A DNA stretch of 64,000 nt. Source: Mastacembelus armatus (lineage: Eukaryota > Chordata > Actinopteri > Synbranchiformes > Mastacembelidae). Shown here one piece after another: positions 21,046 to 32,209 of the stretch. Location: positions 1 through 64,000 of the forward strand of contig NW_022872898.1 in assembly GCF_900324485.2 (NCBI RefSeq), given 5' to 3'. Position 1 is the stretch's first letter; each line of letters opens with the position of its first letter. A model generated the notes under the pieces. That model saw nothing but the letters and a program-made list of their open reading frames with translations. It ran no database searches and was not told the origin of the DNA. The position numbers and the translations under genes are program-made.

Positions 21046-21337
21046 ACTTCGATAGTAGATATGAAATGAAAACTGTTATCAAGTTTCTGCAGTGTAGTCG
21101 TCATTACATTTGCCTCTAGTGAAGAGGTTTGGCACAATAACTGTCCTGGGTGGGTTCTTGGACACTGTAACATTAACAAGGACGAGTTCTGTCATGTGAC
21201 ACTAAGCAGAACAAGAAACAGTTTCACAGTTATGTCTAACTGTATTGTCTTTCACTGATATTCAAATCACAATGAGTTAAGGCGAAGCTCCTGAAATGAG
21301 AAAACATTTCACAGACTTCACTATGAGAACAAAGAAC

Positions 21338-21419
21338 TGGCAGTGGTGGGATTCAAACCCACACCTCAACTGAGACTGGAGCCTTAATTCAGCACCTTGG
21401 ACTGCTCAGCCACACTACC
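21338..21419 (-). tRNA. tRNA-Leu(AAG)
   Basis: 82 nt. The acceptor GGTAGTG pairs with CACTGCC (one G-U). The D arm is GGCTGAGCAGTCCAAGG, the loop TTAAGGC reads AAG, the variable arm is CTCAGTTGAG, and the T arm is GTGGG-TTTGAAT-CCCAC. There is one mismatch in the anticodon stem. A T4 lies about 35 nt downstream. It decodes CUU, and CUC after A34 editing. Plausibly functional. Confidence 0.7.
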
Positions 21420-22831
21420 ACACAAACAGAGACAACAGGGAAAAATGACTGAAGGGATTTCACAGAATCCAGCATGTGGACAATGGTTGTTACTGAACAT
21501 GTCTCATCAGCAGCAAAGGGGAAGATAAGATTGGAAATTTGTAGTAGGTTGCAACAACAGCAGGAATGGTTTCACAGTAGATGCCACGAAAAGAAAGTTT
21601 TCTCTGCTCTTCACATCCCAAAGGCCAGGCTTCACTTTTCTTCTGTTGCTGAGAGTCCCTCACTGCGTCTCCATCTTCACCTGGAAAATTTATGACCCCC
21701 TTGCCTCAGTTCAATTAGTGGTTTGATCTTCTCGTCATAAAGCATATGTGAAGGCGGTGGAAGGATGGGGGTGGCAGGGAGATGCCAATTTATGAGGGTG
21801 GGCAGTGTAGACAGAACCAGTTTTACAGCTCTGTGATTTATACAGAGCCCATACACAGCATTCAGTCACAGCTTTTGTTCTGGTTTTGGAAGAAATGTTT
21901 GGCTGCTCTGAGGCTGGCAGCTGCTTCGACCTTCACCTGTAATGCACCCCTCACACCTCTTTTCTTAAAGGTAATTTGTGTGTGCATCCAGGCCTCGGGG
22001 GTGTGAGCATTGTATCATTTAGTAGTGGTAAGGAATACAAATTTAAGCACAATTATTTGAAGATGCAAAATTAACATTTACACCTTCCATATGTTCCATG
22101 AAGTATGTTGACAAGTATTTGCTCATTATACATTTATTTTTACGTAATGGTGTCATTAGCATAAATGGTAGTGGTTCTTTCTGTGCATGTGTCAAACTCT
22201 GGGTCATGGGTCCAAAAAGTCTTGGGAGTCTACCCTAAATCCAGTGGACTTGAAAAAAGGAAGATCACGCTGTGGAGCTCATTCTATGGCAACATTTTTC
22301 AACAATTTTACCTGAATCAGGTTTGATCAGCCAATTAGAAGGGAAGGGGGTGGAGCCCACTGATGTTGTCCACCTCCTGATCTCAGTGGTGGGGTGTTAT
22401 GTCTGTGCTCTCTCTCTATTCAGGCAGCCTCACATCCATTCACTCCACTTCTCACAGAGCCTCATTGAAGAACTGGCCAGTTCCACTGGTAGACACAGTC
22501 TAAATGAAAGCTCCGGGGTTGTAGTGAGTGCCTGGAGGTTCTGTAGGTCCAGCAGTGACAGGTCTAGGAGAATTTCAATGCCAATTTAGAGATTTCTGAG
22601 AAGAAAGCCAGAACTCCTAGCAAAAAAAAATGTCCAAATTTTGAGAAAATTAAAAATTAGATTATTAAAAAACAGATCTGTTTGAAAAATCCAAAGGGTC
22701 AGGAAAAGTCCAAACTAGCTCAGTGTGTTAGGAAAAAGGGCACAGTTCCAGGTCTTTCTGAATCCATGAAACACATGTAGACTTTCTGGGCAAACTGTAA
22801 ACTGAATTATGGATCTGTGTGACTAATGTGT
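21420..22831. other. Intergenic, copied spacers
   Basis: 21470-21540 is the Leu-locus upstream flank in inverted orientation relative to 16.8 and 28.3 kb. 22590-22720 is shared with 4430-4560, 12946-13030 and 42880-42985. No gene seen. Confidence 0.5.
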
Positions 22832-22898
22832 GGGGGAGTTAGCTCAAGTAGTGGAGTGCTTGTTTAGCATGTAGTGGGATTGATGCCCACATTCTCCA
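22832..22898 (+). pseudogene. tRNA-Ala(AGC) pseudogene
   Basis: GGGGGAGTTAGCTCAAGTAG start, TTTAGCATG anticodon region (AGC) and ATTCTCCA end. The variable region and part of the anticodon stem are deleted, giving 67 nt and no closed anticodon stem. Confidence 0.7.
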
Positions 22899-24109
22899 TG
22901 AGTCTTTAAAGCCCAATCTTAAGACTTCTGTATTATCAGATATCTGATTTCATATGTGTACAACATGTATGAACTCAGTCCAGACAAAGACAGCAGAATG
23001 TGTTATAGACAGAGTGAGTGTGAACTTCAAAAGTGCTGTCATCCTTTCACTCCTGCTTTCCTGACTGACATGTTTTCCATAAGCAGAAGTACAGGAGCCA
23101 AGAAGCAGAACAGAATCCCAGCAGTGCCTCAATAATAACTCACTATAAACAGAATAAGGCTTGGTTTTCTGTTACCAGACACTGAAATGACACTTAGTGC
23201 AAGAAGGAAATACTGCAAAACACATGGACAGAAACAGTTACTATTACTGCCTTGTGACATCCTGAACAAAAAGCCTTTTTCTAAATAGTTAAGTTACTAA
23301 TCTTCTGAGTTCTACCCTGTACTTTGATAACATTCAATGTCTCTCTCTTTGTAAAGTCATTTTCGACTTGAATATGTACTTGTAACAGTAACAACACTGA
23401 ATCAGCTACAAAGATATTCTGCATTAACCTGATAGTAGTAGATAGATCGATTCTTTTAAAGAGACTAACTCCTAAACATTATTTATATATTTCTTCATTT
23501 ATTTAGCGCAATAACCTAAATTTCTGACAAGCCCTGTGTTTACTATTTTTTTATTCTTCTGAGTGACAGAATAGACAAAGTCATATTACTGCCCTAGTGA
23601 GTACAACCCATTTGTGGCACACCTTGCCACTGGTGACTGTAAACTGCAGTAAACTGAATTAGTGTCATGAACATGGCAAATGTCCCAGCAAGTGTGGTCC
23701 AGTTTGTTGAATTGCAGTTGTGACTGGAGACATGAGACCTGACTTGGACATTCAAAAAGTGATTTGTGAGCATCTCTGCACTGGAGACACCGATAAGAGA
23801 GGTGAGTAGTCTAATTCATATAAGTCAGTGTCATGCTGTCTTGTAAAATATAAATTATTTACAAGTCTGTGGCTGCAAGCATTCTTTAATTTGCTGGGGT
23901 CTGTTGGGTGAGCAGCTGCAGTGAAAGGCACATCAGGAAGATTAACAAACTCATCCGGATGACTAGACATGTTATTGGCAGTGGCATAGACATATTTGAT
24001 CCAGTGAGGAACAGGAGGACACTGGACAAACAGCTCTCTATCAAATTGGACACGTAGAAGATCAGGCGTCATTCGCAGCAGAAGACATCAGGTTCTGCAA
24101 GGGTCGGCT
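22899..24109. other. Intergenic, copied spacers
   Basis: 23160-23440 matches the Thr/Lys 3' flank (3960-4320 and 43860-44220) without its tRNA. 23030-23110 recurs at 43020-43100. No gene recognised. Confidence 0.5.
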
Positions 24110-24180
24110 ACATTAGTGATTTAATGGAAGAATTCTTGCCTGCCATGTGGGAGGACTGGGTTTGATTCCCGGCCAATGCA
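24110..24180 (+). pseudogene. tRNA-Gly(GCC), degraded
   Basis: GTGATTTAATGGAAGAATTC, CTGCCAT loop (GCC), and GGGTTTGATTCCCGG-CCAATGCA end. The 5' acceptor ACATTAG mismatches the 3' strand at two positions. The upstream GAAGACATCAG flank is shared with the Gly loci at 37426, 45644, 50908 and 54860. Confidence 0.65.
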
Positions 24181-24449
24181 AAAGCAGCTGTAAATTACTA
24201 TGTGGCAGCACTTATAACTTTTTGGACATTTACCCAGTAACATACGAGCCTAAACATGCTTGTAGCGAACATGCATGTAGGCTGTTTGTAATCCAGTAGT
24301 GGTGAAAAGTCAACATGGTGACCGCCAGACCGTCTGACTGGCGGACTTTATTCAATCAAATATTAAAATCGATTATTAATTTTTCCGCATCAACTCATAA
24401 TCTTTTTAAAGTGAACAATGATGCATCCAAAAAATGATTCTACCCCTAC

Positions 24450-24569
24450 TGAATAATATGTGCAGCTGTAGTCACAGGAACATCAAGCTGCTTGGAGATG
24501 GTCTTATAGCCTTTACCTTGAACATGCTTGTCTATAACTTTCTTTCTAATCTCCTGAGACAACTCTTCT
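24450..24569 (-). mobile_element. Tc1/mariner transposase HTH fragment
   Basis: Minus strand encodes EELSQEIRKKVIDKHVQGKG, then YKTISKQLDVPVTTAAHIIQ: the first helix-turn-helix of the paired-like DNA-binding domain of Tc1-type transposases. The DDE catalytic domain is absent, so only a small relic remains. Confidence 0.8.
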
Positions 24570-24924
24570 TAGCTTTCTGTGGTCCATGTTCAGTGTGGTA
24601 CACACCATGATACCAAACAGCACAGTGACTACTTTTCACCCTTTAACTAGGCAGACTGACTGAAGTCATAGTGACTGTGATGAGATAATGTTTGTTGTGT
24701 ATTGTTCCATCAGTAGATGTTGCTGTTGAGACAGACTCTACTAGAGTAGATCAAGAGGAGACTTCCAGTTTTGGAGGTATGCTGTGGAGTCTGTTAATAG
24801 TAAACCATGATTTACCTCCATGGCTTGAGTCTCAATCTGTTTGCATAACAGTGACTTTGAAATGCTTTCATGTACAGAACAAAAATGATGAAAGAACACA
24901 TGTGTCTCATGTGGACCTTGTGCA

Positions 24925-24996
24925 GGGGGTATAGCTCAGTGGTAGAGCATTTGACTGCAGATCAAGAGGTCTCTGGTTCAAATCCAGGTGCCCCCT
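24925..24996 (+). tRNA. tRNA-Cys(GCA)
   Basis: 72 nt, complete. The acceptor GGGGGTA pairs with TGCCCCC. A box TAGCTCAGTGGTAGAGC, anticodon arm TTGA-CTGCAGA-TCAA (GCA), T arm with GGTTCAAATCC. It decodes UGU/UGC. The nearest T4 lies about 70 nt downstream, further than usual. A 5' half-copy is at 18519. Confidence 0.93.
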
Positions 24997-25321
24997 GGTG
25001 TTCCATAGTTACTTATCTGCCTGCTAGGGTTGTGTTTCAGTCTCCTGTAAAACATTTCAGATCACATTTTCATTAGCTGGACTAGACTTCTTGACTCACC
25101 AACAGCAGGACATTTATCACAACATTAAGGTCACACTTTATATATTAGCCTCACTATATTCACACTCCATGTAACACCACAGCTGAAATACATTGAATGT
25201 GCAGTTGTAAGGAAAGGTCAACTGAACTTCCTATGTTCACTACTCATTGTCCTGGTTACTGACTGATATGTCATGTTTCAGGAAGTTAAAGATGTATTTA
25301 CTGGTTTTTCACAGATCACAT

Positions 25322-25370
25322 TAACATTTGAATTCAGAGTTCAAAATGCTAACCATTACACCATTGGACT
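25322..25370 (-). pseudogene. tRNA-Gln 5' part
   Basis: AATGGTGTAATGGTTAGCAT and the following AACTCTGAATTC match the 5' two-thirds of Gln(CTG) at 18796; the T arm is unrecognisable. Confidence 0.65.
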
Positions 25371-26175
25371 GGCTTCAAAAACTGGACAAAGTTGCCACTG
25401 TTACTTTTCCACTAGGGTAATTAACTGGTTTTCCATTAGAAGATAATATCTGGTAGCAGGTACATTTTTAGTACTTCTGAGGTTCCAAGCAAGCCAACCC
25501 GACACTAAAATGTAACTGTGATATCAGTCCATATCATGCTCTCTATAGGTAAACACATAGTCCAGAAATGTGCAGTTTCTGCTTCTTTAAAGACATATGT
25601 TTGACTTTTTCCATAGTCCGTAATAATTCTGTAATAAACTTTGGAATAAGAAACCAACATCTTAGAAAAGCAGAAATCTGACCACGTGTCTAATTCACAC
25701 TGAGTCTTTGTGGCTCTGCGGTTTTTGAAGGAGCCTGTCGACTTACAGACCTGTCCCATGTAGCTTTATCTCAGGTTTCCAAATGATATCCAGCAGTCTG
25801 CGCTGTCAATCAATTATGACTCAGCCAATGACAGAACAGTCAACAGGTCATGCTTTACGTAGAAAATCACCATAGGTGTCTTCCTCCTGACTTCTTTCAG
25901 GTCCACTGACATGAGCTTCTCTGAGGAGGCTGAGCAAGGAGAGATGGAAGCACAGCTCACACTGCCTAGTTTTTGAAAGACAGTAACAGGAACCTGCAGT
26001 CACTCTCCTCATGAATGTGAGGACTGTGAGTGCAGGTTATATTGATGCAGGGTCCCAGCTATTCCTTTAGTAACTCAGCACATCAAACGGAGCTACAAAG
26101 AGGTTGGGTCACAGCTACCTTTGGTCAGCTCAGGCTGAGATTTCTGAGACTGAGATGCAGTCAGTGCAAAAGCTG
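25371..26175. other. Intergenic, weak copies of duplicon spacer
   Basis: 25740-26110 holds degraded pieces of the sequence found at 34.4-35.4, 47.9-48.9 and 56.5-56.7 kb, including AGCACATCAAA(C/T)GGAGCTAC. No gene seen. Confidence 0.45.
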
Positions 26176-26248
26176 TGTTTCTGCCTGGTTTCGAAACAGG
26201 GACCTTTCGCGAGTGAGGCAAACGTGATGACCACTACACTACAGAAAC
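26176..26248 (-). tRNA. tRNA-Val(CAC), marginal
   Basis: 73 nt. The acceptor GTTTCTG pairs fully with CAGAAAC. The D arm is GTGTAGTGGTCATCAC and the loop CTCACTC reads CAC. The T stem has one mismatch at the conserved 53-61 pair. An immediate T4 follows (AGCTTTTGC). Of the Val copies in the window this is the best candidate for a working gene. Confidence 0.72.
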
Positions 26249-26359
26249 TGACACAATTAGAAACAAACAATATTACGTGCAGTAGTGCAAAGATGCTTTA
26301 CAGTATTATCACCAATTCTGTGCATATTTTTGAATGGAGTAAACAGCAAAGCCAGTTGT

Positions 26360-26820
26360 AGTAGGTGGTCCTGTCAATGGCTTTATTCTTTTCCAGTTCT
26401 TTCAAACAGTCAATCACCTTTCTCTTGTAGGTGCTGGTGGGGTCCCTTCTTAGCTTTTCGTATGTCTGTTGGTCTTCCAAGAGAGAGATTACTTTCTCAT
26501 GATAGTCTGTTGTGTCTAAAACCACTGTGCATCTCCCTTTGTCTGCTGGCAGGATGGTAATAGTCTCGTCCTCAAACAGGGAAGACAAGGCCCTGCTCTC
26601 CTTGGTGGTGAGGTTGGGTGGTGGTGGCTTAGAACCTTGAGTGCTGCAATGACTTTTAGTCAGAGTTCCTCTGCTTCTGTGTTAGATAGGTCATTGTTGC
26701 GAATGGCAGATTCTGTGGCTTTAATAAAATCCACAACCGGAATATGTTTAGGCATGACTGCAAAGTTAAGTCCATTGGCTAGGACAGCGCTCTGCTTGTG
26801 AGAGTTGCTTATCTGAAAGG
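26360..26820 (-). mobile_element. Penelope-like element (Poseidon/Neptune type) fragment
   Basis: Minus frame 26588-26298 gives TITILPADKGRCTVVLDTTD, YHEKVISLLED, TYEKLRRDPTSTYKRKVIDC, LKELEKNKAIDR: the N-terminal RT region of fish Penelope-like elements. Upstream, to about 26820 in broken frames, SAVLANGLNFAVMPKHIPVV and AIRNNDLSNTEAE fit the preceding domain. RT palm and GIY-YIG endonuclease are absent. Confidence 0.85.
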
Positions 26821-27240
26821 TTCTTAACTTGTTTGTCCTTTGTGGCCTGAGTGGTTCTCACATTTTCATTACTTCTCTTTCCAGTGGGTTCAGAGGAGAA
26901 TGTCAAACTTCTTGCTCTGTCTTTCTTTGCCTTTCTGCTGATGTCCCAGTTGTGCTATCAGTCGGAGTCACTGATGAACGTTATGAACAAGTCAGTGCGT
27001 ATGGGCGATGTTTGTTTAAATCTGGTTGGATGACTGGATTGTAGAGCCCACCCCTGCTGTTTGGAAGCTCGAGGAAAAGACTCCCTATGGCAGGGGTTCC
27101 AGAACCACATTCTTTTGTTAAGAAAGGAGTAGGTCAGGCTGGCCAGACTAGCAATCAGCAGTGCTGCTCTCTATATTTCTACATGTGTATTTATTGTGGT
27201 TTGTTGTATTCAAAGTGTCATCTTTAGAATCATAAGCAAG

Positions 27241-27293
27241 GCACGTTGGCCTCACACGGAAAAGGTCCCTGGTTCAAAACCAGGCAGAAGCAG
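27241..27293 (+). pseudogene. tRNA-Val(CAC) 3' part
   Basis: CCTCACAC anticodon region followed by GGTCCCTGGTTCAAAACC and a CAGAAGCA end. The 5' acceptor and D arm are missing. Confidence 0.7.
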
Positions 27294-27379
27294 AGGTTCA
27301 ACTCTTCGCTGACTAACAATTGTGGTCAAGCTCTTCTACATTATGAAATGGACCAGATCAGCCTGTACTTTAGCATGCA

Positions 27380-27745
27380 ATGGTAAACAGCAAGGAAACA
27401 AAGTCAGTGTACAACTGCAAGCAGCACTGTGAAACCCCTGTTTTTATGGCATGTTTTGTATTTTTTATTTCTACAAATAAACTGCCCACTTGTATCTGCA
27501 TATCAAATTCTTCCTTCAACTGCCTTTTTTGTGTAGAACACACCCTGACATTTTTGTGTCTGGGTGTGCTCTGCCATTTACTCCCTAGTCCGGTAACATG
27601 AAGGGAGACCAGCAGGTTATCCAGTTTGGACTTATTTAGGGTTTCTGGTATCACCAAGCTGGTTTATGCTTTGTCCTGTGGTAAGGACAGAACAACATAA
27701 GACTCCCCGTCAGGGAATCGAACCCTGGTCTTCTGCGTGAAAAAC
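27380..27745. repeat. Duplicate of 57275-57615
   Basis: About 350 bp shared with 57.3-57.6 kb in the same orientation, including an Asp tRNA relic at the right end of each. Confidence 0.8.
27703..27739 (-). pseudogene. tRNA-Asp(GTC) 3' half
   Basis: Minus strand CACGCAGAAGACC, GGGTTCGATTCCC and TGACGGGGAG match the 3' half of vertebrate Asp(GTC). The 5' half is absent here; the copy at 57598 has more. Confidence 0.7.
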
Positions 27746-28509
27746 ACACCTGGAAATACATAAAGTGTGCTCTGTTTTGTAGTTTAGATGTTTCCAGTTT
27801 TGATTTAGAACCACAGTGAATGGGTCATACACAAATCCTCAAGTTTAATCCTTATGTTCTTATTTTCAATATGAAGCTGTTTCTGTCAGTTAACTCTTAG
27901 ACAATAAACTGTTGATTGCTGGGATCAAAGGATGAGCCTCCTTTGCTACTGTTTGCAGTGGGCCCAGTGCTCCAAACTACACTCCAAACTCCTCCCGTGT
28001 GTCTGAACTGCTCACCCTATCTCTAAGGGAGCACCTGGCCACCCTGCGAAGGAAGCTCATTTCGGGTGCTTGTATCTGAGATCTTGTTCTTTGGACCAGG
28101 CAGTTATGTTATTATATTGTGCTATAATTTTATATCACATGTACATTGTCAATTTGATATATCGTTTACAAAGTACTTTGAACAGCTTTTTCTGAGTAGC
28201 TTTAGCAAACCAGACTGGATCTGTCCCTAACATTACTGTAGGTCAAAGTTTGATACAGTATATGGAAACCATCTCTGCTGTAGCAACTAATTCCCAGTCT
28301 TATCTTCCCCTTTGCTGCTGATGAGACATGTTCAGTAACAGCCATTGTCCACACGTTGGATTTAATTAAATTCCTTTAGTTATTTTTCCCTGTGTTGGCT
28401 CATTACATGCACTGTATTTAAAGACTGATTTCATTATAGTTCCCTCAACTTTCAGAGGTAAACTGTTCATAAAACCATGAGCTCAGCTGGTGAGACAAAA
28501 TGCTTGTCT
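27740..28509. other. Intergenic, copied spacers
   Basis: 27960-28085 contains a segment I recognise as recurring in fish genomes (CTCTAAGGGAGCACCTGGCC) but cannot name. 28146-28480 duplicates 16.09-16.19 and 16.76-16.97 kb. Confidence 0.4.
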
Positions 28510-28591
28510 GGTAATTTGGCTGAATGGTCTAAGATGTGGGATGAAATCTTAAATCTTGACTAAGGTATGGGTTCAACTCTAACCGGTACCA
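28510..28591 (+). pseudogene. tRNA-Leu relic
   Basis: GGTAATTTGGCTGAATGGTC start, T arm TATGGGTTCAACTCT, GGTACCA end, 82 nt. The acceptor and anticodon stems do not pair and no anticodon is assignable. Confidence 0.55.
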
Positions 28592-29324
28592 GTTCTTTGA
28601 CATTGTCTAAGTTGCTCCTGCAAAGTTCTGTTTTTTCAGAATCTTCTCCTAAGAGTTAACTTGTTGTGACTTGGATGTTAATGGAAGACACACCACATAG
28701 ATTCAGTGTTTGCTGGTTATGTGTGTTAAATCACAGTTGTGTTACAGTTATGGTATATTAGTGTAATTGTTGCTTGTGTTGCATAGTGGTACATGACAGA
28801 GCTCATGCTTGTTGATGTTGCCTTGAACAGCTACTGTTTACAAAGCACACTCAGTATTCTAAATGTTTGCCTTATTAGACTTGCCTGTGTCAATGGACCA
28901 CTCACATAAAAACAGTGCATCCATAGTTGAATGGATTTCCTGGTCTAATATCAAAACCAGAGAAAAGAGACTAATCAGTCAGTTATATCTGAGAGATTAT
29001 CCTGTTTACAATGACTAAATCTTAGAATAAACCTGCTCCTGAGCTGGTTTGAGATTGCAGATGTGTTGCCAGGACAACAATCGTACCATGACTTTGGAAG
29101 AACCAGAAGATCCAGGATCATGTCAAATAGTTAATAAATAATAGAAAATTATCTGGCTAACCAGTTAATCCACATATGAAGAACACACATCTAGTTTGTT
29201 TTTTCACTTTTTTGCTTGTTTTTGAGCATTGTTTTGGAAACGACCTTGTTTTAGCTGAGTTTTAACAGACTGGTGTTACTGTCCTGAAATGCAGCCTAAT
29301 ATTAGGAGAACTTGCATAGACCAA
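28592..29324. other. Intergenic, partly copied
   Basis: 28592-28895 duplicates 17016-17300. The rest is unrecognised A+T-rich sequence. Confidence 0.45.
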
Positions 29325-29389
29325 TGGTAGTGGTGAGTTGAACCCATGACTCAACTGAGAATGGAGACTAAATCCAGCACCTTAGACTA
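29325..29389 (-). pseudogene. tRNA-Leu(TAG)-like 3' part
   Basis: GGATTTAGTCTCC anticodon region, variable arm CTCAGTTGAG, T loop TTCAACT. The 5' acceptor and D arm are gone. Confidence 0.6.
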
Positions 29390-29531
29390 AAAAAGACACT
29401 TGAGTGGTGAAATGTTTTGACTCAAGAAGTCCAGTTATCGTAACTCAACTTCTGGATAACTTAACATGGATGACTGTGAATTTTCACAGACTCTCAGCCA
29501 AACTAACAGACAAAAGGCTCCCTTAAATGGC

Positions 29532-29613
29532 TGGTAGTGGTGGGATTTGAACCCACGCCTCAATTGAGATTGGAGCTTAAATCCAGCGCCTTAGACCACT
29601 CGGCCACACTACC
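29532..29613 (-). tRNA. tRNA-Leu(TAA)
   Basis: 82 nt. The acceptor GGTAGTG pairs perfectly with CACTACC. The D arm is GGCCGAGTGGTCTAAGG, the variable arm CTCAATTGAG, and the T arm GTGGG-TTCAAAT-CCCAC. The loop TTTAAGC reads TAA, although the body resembles Leu(TAG)/(AAG) isodecoders. One mismatch closes the anticodon stem. A T4 lies about 20 nt downstream. Probably functional; the anticodon may have changed from TAG. Confidence 0.78.
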
Positions 29614-30396
29614 ACATGACTTATGCGTTTTGTATGCCTTGAACAGAAGTATTTCCATTAGAAAAATAGGAAAAAACATTTGCCTGTACACAATAACTAT
29701 TCAAAGCAATGGTGGAGGAACAGGTCCACTTGCTTATTAATGATGTCGTAATGTCTCCAGGTCCAAGTAACTGCTGGGCATAGAGTCGTAACTGTGACTT
29801 ACACTCCACAGCAACTTATATATTTATGTTAATGTTATGAGTGGTAAGCCTCCATCCACCTTCTACTGCTGCTGCTGTAGTTGCTGGGTGGTAAACATCA
29901 GCCACACCTCATTAACATCGGCCACTTGGACAACAGCCAGAATAGCCACATCTGTGGCACCATTGCACCAACTGCCAGGAGCTCTTGGCAGGTGACCCAG
30001 ACCCTCTAAGCCTGATTCAGCAGCAACCCCCTTTAAGGTGTTTGGGGGATTGTCTCTGTAGATTTAAGACTGTGGTGTGTTATTTCTGGTGCTGTTATTA
30101 TAACACTAGAATCTGATGCTTAGTTGTTGTTTCAGCTTCAAGTTAACAGTTTCAGAACAAAGTCAGTGTCTGTGTTGCCAAGTCTTGAGTATGACAGGTT
30201 TCTTTTGGAACAAACTTCTAATCTTCTCCTTTGCTGCTGATGAGACATGTTCAGTAGCAGCCTCTGTCCACATGTTGGATTCAGTGAAATTCCTTCAGAT
30301 ATTTTTCCCCGTGTTGTCTCATTACATGCACTGTATCTAAAGACTGACTTCATTATAGCTACAACTACATCCATGAGCTTAGCACTTGCCAGTTGC
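29614..30396. other. Intergenic
   Basis: 30215-30345 is the Leu-locus upstream flank (GCTGATGAGACATG segment), placed just before the Leu relic at 30397. Nothing else recognised. Confidence 0.45.
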
Positions 30397-30477
30397 AGTT
30401 TGATGGCTGAGTGGCCTAAGGTGCTGGATTTAGATTCCAGTCTTGATTTAGCTGTGGGTTCATATCTGCCACTTCGA
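30397..30477 (+). pseudogene. tRNA-Leu(TAG) pseudogene
   Basis: TGGCTGAGTGGCCTAAGGTG and CTGGA-TTTAGAT-TCCAG (TAG) are well kept. The acceptor strands no longer pair and the T arm is GTGGGTTCATATCTGCC. Confidence 0.65.
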
Positions 30478-31195
30478 GTTGTTTTCTGTCCTTGGGATCT
30501 CTGTTGGTCTGGTGTCTCTGCAAAGCTTTCTCACTTCATGAGCTTCTGCTTAACTCATTTTCACTTGGATCTCAATGTAAGACACAACAGATATGTTCAG
30601 TGTTTGCTGTTTACAACTTATCCGACTAGCCAGTTAATCCACATTCGAAGAACAGGCCTCTGGTCATTTGTTTCTTTGTGTGTGTGTGTTTGTATTCCTT
30701 AATAGGGAACCACATACATCTGTCACTCTTCAACTCAGATCTCACGAACCCTATTTTTGTGTTTACCTGTAACAGTTTCATGGAAATGTATACCTCTATT
30801 CCACTACTTTTCATTGAAATTCACCATTTTACAAGACTACATTAATTTAGGTTTAGATCATTTCAGTGAGTTTCAGATTATAAAATATAGACTATAACTT
30901 CTGAGTAGTTTTCAAATAATACAAAGACCCCTAAAAAGACATGAAAGGACCCTACAGAGCAGAGGTGGTTTCTTAGAGTGTTTGTGATGCTGAAAGCTTG
31001 ACTCCAGTGAAGTGTTAGTCCAAATGATAGCTTAGTATGTACTGTGGGTCCCAGCTTGTGTCATAGAGACAAGTCAGTTTGCAACCTAATACTGGTGTGT
31101 TCAATGTACACATAACTTTGGGATGTGTTCCACGTTCCTGCTGAACAACTTTGGGATGTTCTTCTGGACAAATTCACCACTCCTCAATGAGGAAT
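30478..31195. other. Intergenic, nothing recognised
   Basis: Contains a short (TG)n run near 30678 and otherwise no identifiable element. Confidence 0.4.
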
Positions 31196-31267
31196 GGGCT
31201 TATCTGGGACTTGAATCCAGGACCTCTCACACCCAAATCAAGAATCATACCTCTAGACCAACGATTC
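31196..31267 (-). pseudogene. tRNA-Pro(TGG) pseudogene
   Basis: CGTTGGTCTAGAGGTATGAT matches the Pro D arm, the loop region ATTTGGGT reads TGG, and the T loop is ATTCAAGT. The 5' acceptor GAATCGT no longer pairs with ATAAGCC. Confidence 0.7.
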
Positions 31268-31619
31268 ACATGCAGGTGTGCTATCCTTCACATAAAATCT
31301 CACCAATTCTCTGTTTAGCAGCATTCATATTCATATTTAGGTTTATATTTATACAGACATACATTCAGTGTGTAACAGTCAGTCTCTGTTGTTGCTGAAG
31401 GAGCTACCTGGCCTGGATGACTGTTGCAGTCAGCTCACCTCAGTTAGCAGTTAGTATAAATACTGTTCTGCAATAGTAACAGTCTACTTACAGTCTAATG
31501 TTACTGCACTGATTCATAAACTGTCACCATGGAACAACCATATGAACATAATTCAAGTGTGACACTGATACAACTGAGCTCTGCCCTATAACTGTGATTA
31601 GTTTTATGACTGGAATAAA
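31268..31619. other. Intergenic, dispersed spacer
   Basis: 31310-31440 recurs at 45145-45210 and, inverted, at 61840-62003 and 62286-62415. No gene seen. Confidence 0.5.
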
Positions 31620-31925
31620 ACATCCATCCATTATCCATACCCACTTATTCCTACTGGGGTCCATGGGATCTACTGGAGCCTATCCCAGCTCTCTTCAGGT
31701 GAAAGGCAGGGGTACACACATGTCACCAGTCCATCACATGGTCACATATAGACGGACAATGGGCAATTTAGAATCACCAGTCAACCTGACATACATGTTT
31801 TTAGACTGTGTGAGGAAACCAGAGTACCCACCAGCATGAAAACTCCACACATAAAGGCCACTGCAGGGTTTCGGACCAGGAACCCCCTTGCTGTGTGGCA
31901 ACAGTGCTAACCACTCACTCACCAT
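31620..31925 (-). mobile_element. tRNA-headed teleost SINE
   Basis: Near full length on the minus strand: head GTGAGTGGTTAGCACTG, then the middle with ACATGTATGTCAGGTTGACT, and tail GGATAATGGATGGATG. Part of the head-to-middle region is deleted. Confidence 0.8.
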
Positions 31926-31997
31926 GGCTGGTTAGGTCAATTGGTTAGAGTGTGGTGCTAATAACATCAAGGTCCTGGTTTTAAGCCCCATACTGTA
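31926..31997 (+). pseudogene. tRNA-Ile(AAT) pseudogene between SINE pieces
   Basis: GGCTGGTTAGGTCAATTGG and GGTGCTAATAACATC (AAT). The 3' acceptor runs into the SINE tail at 31995. The intact relative is at 56069. Confidence 0.7.
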
Positions 31998-32114
31998 TCT
32001 ATACCCGCTTATTCCTAATTAGGGTCACAAGGATCTGCTGGAGTCTACCCCAGCTTTCTTTCGGTGAAAGGCCAGGGGTACACACTGGACATGTCACCAG
32101 TCCATCACAGGACC
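31995..32114 (-). mobile_element. SINE tail fragment
   Basis: Minus-strand 3' third of the same SINE (ACCCGCTTATTCC, GGTACACACTGGACA). It lacks the GGATGG terminus on the left. Confidence 0.75.
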
Positions 32115-32209
32115 AATATTAAATATTGCTTTTTAAAATGAAATATTTCATTTCTTAAAACAACACATTGTTTTATGTTTTAAATATATCTAATTGAACA
32201 CCTGAGCAA

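Noticed and set aside
26829-27044. Plus-strand frame of 71 aa
   Set aside because: Antisense to the upstream part of the Penelope-like element region; no independent support.
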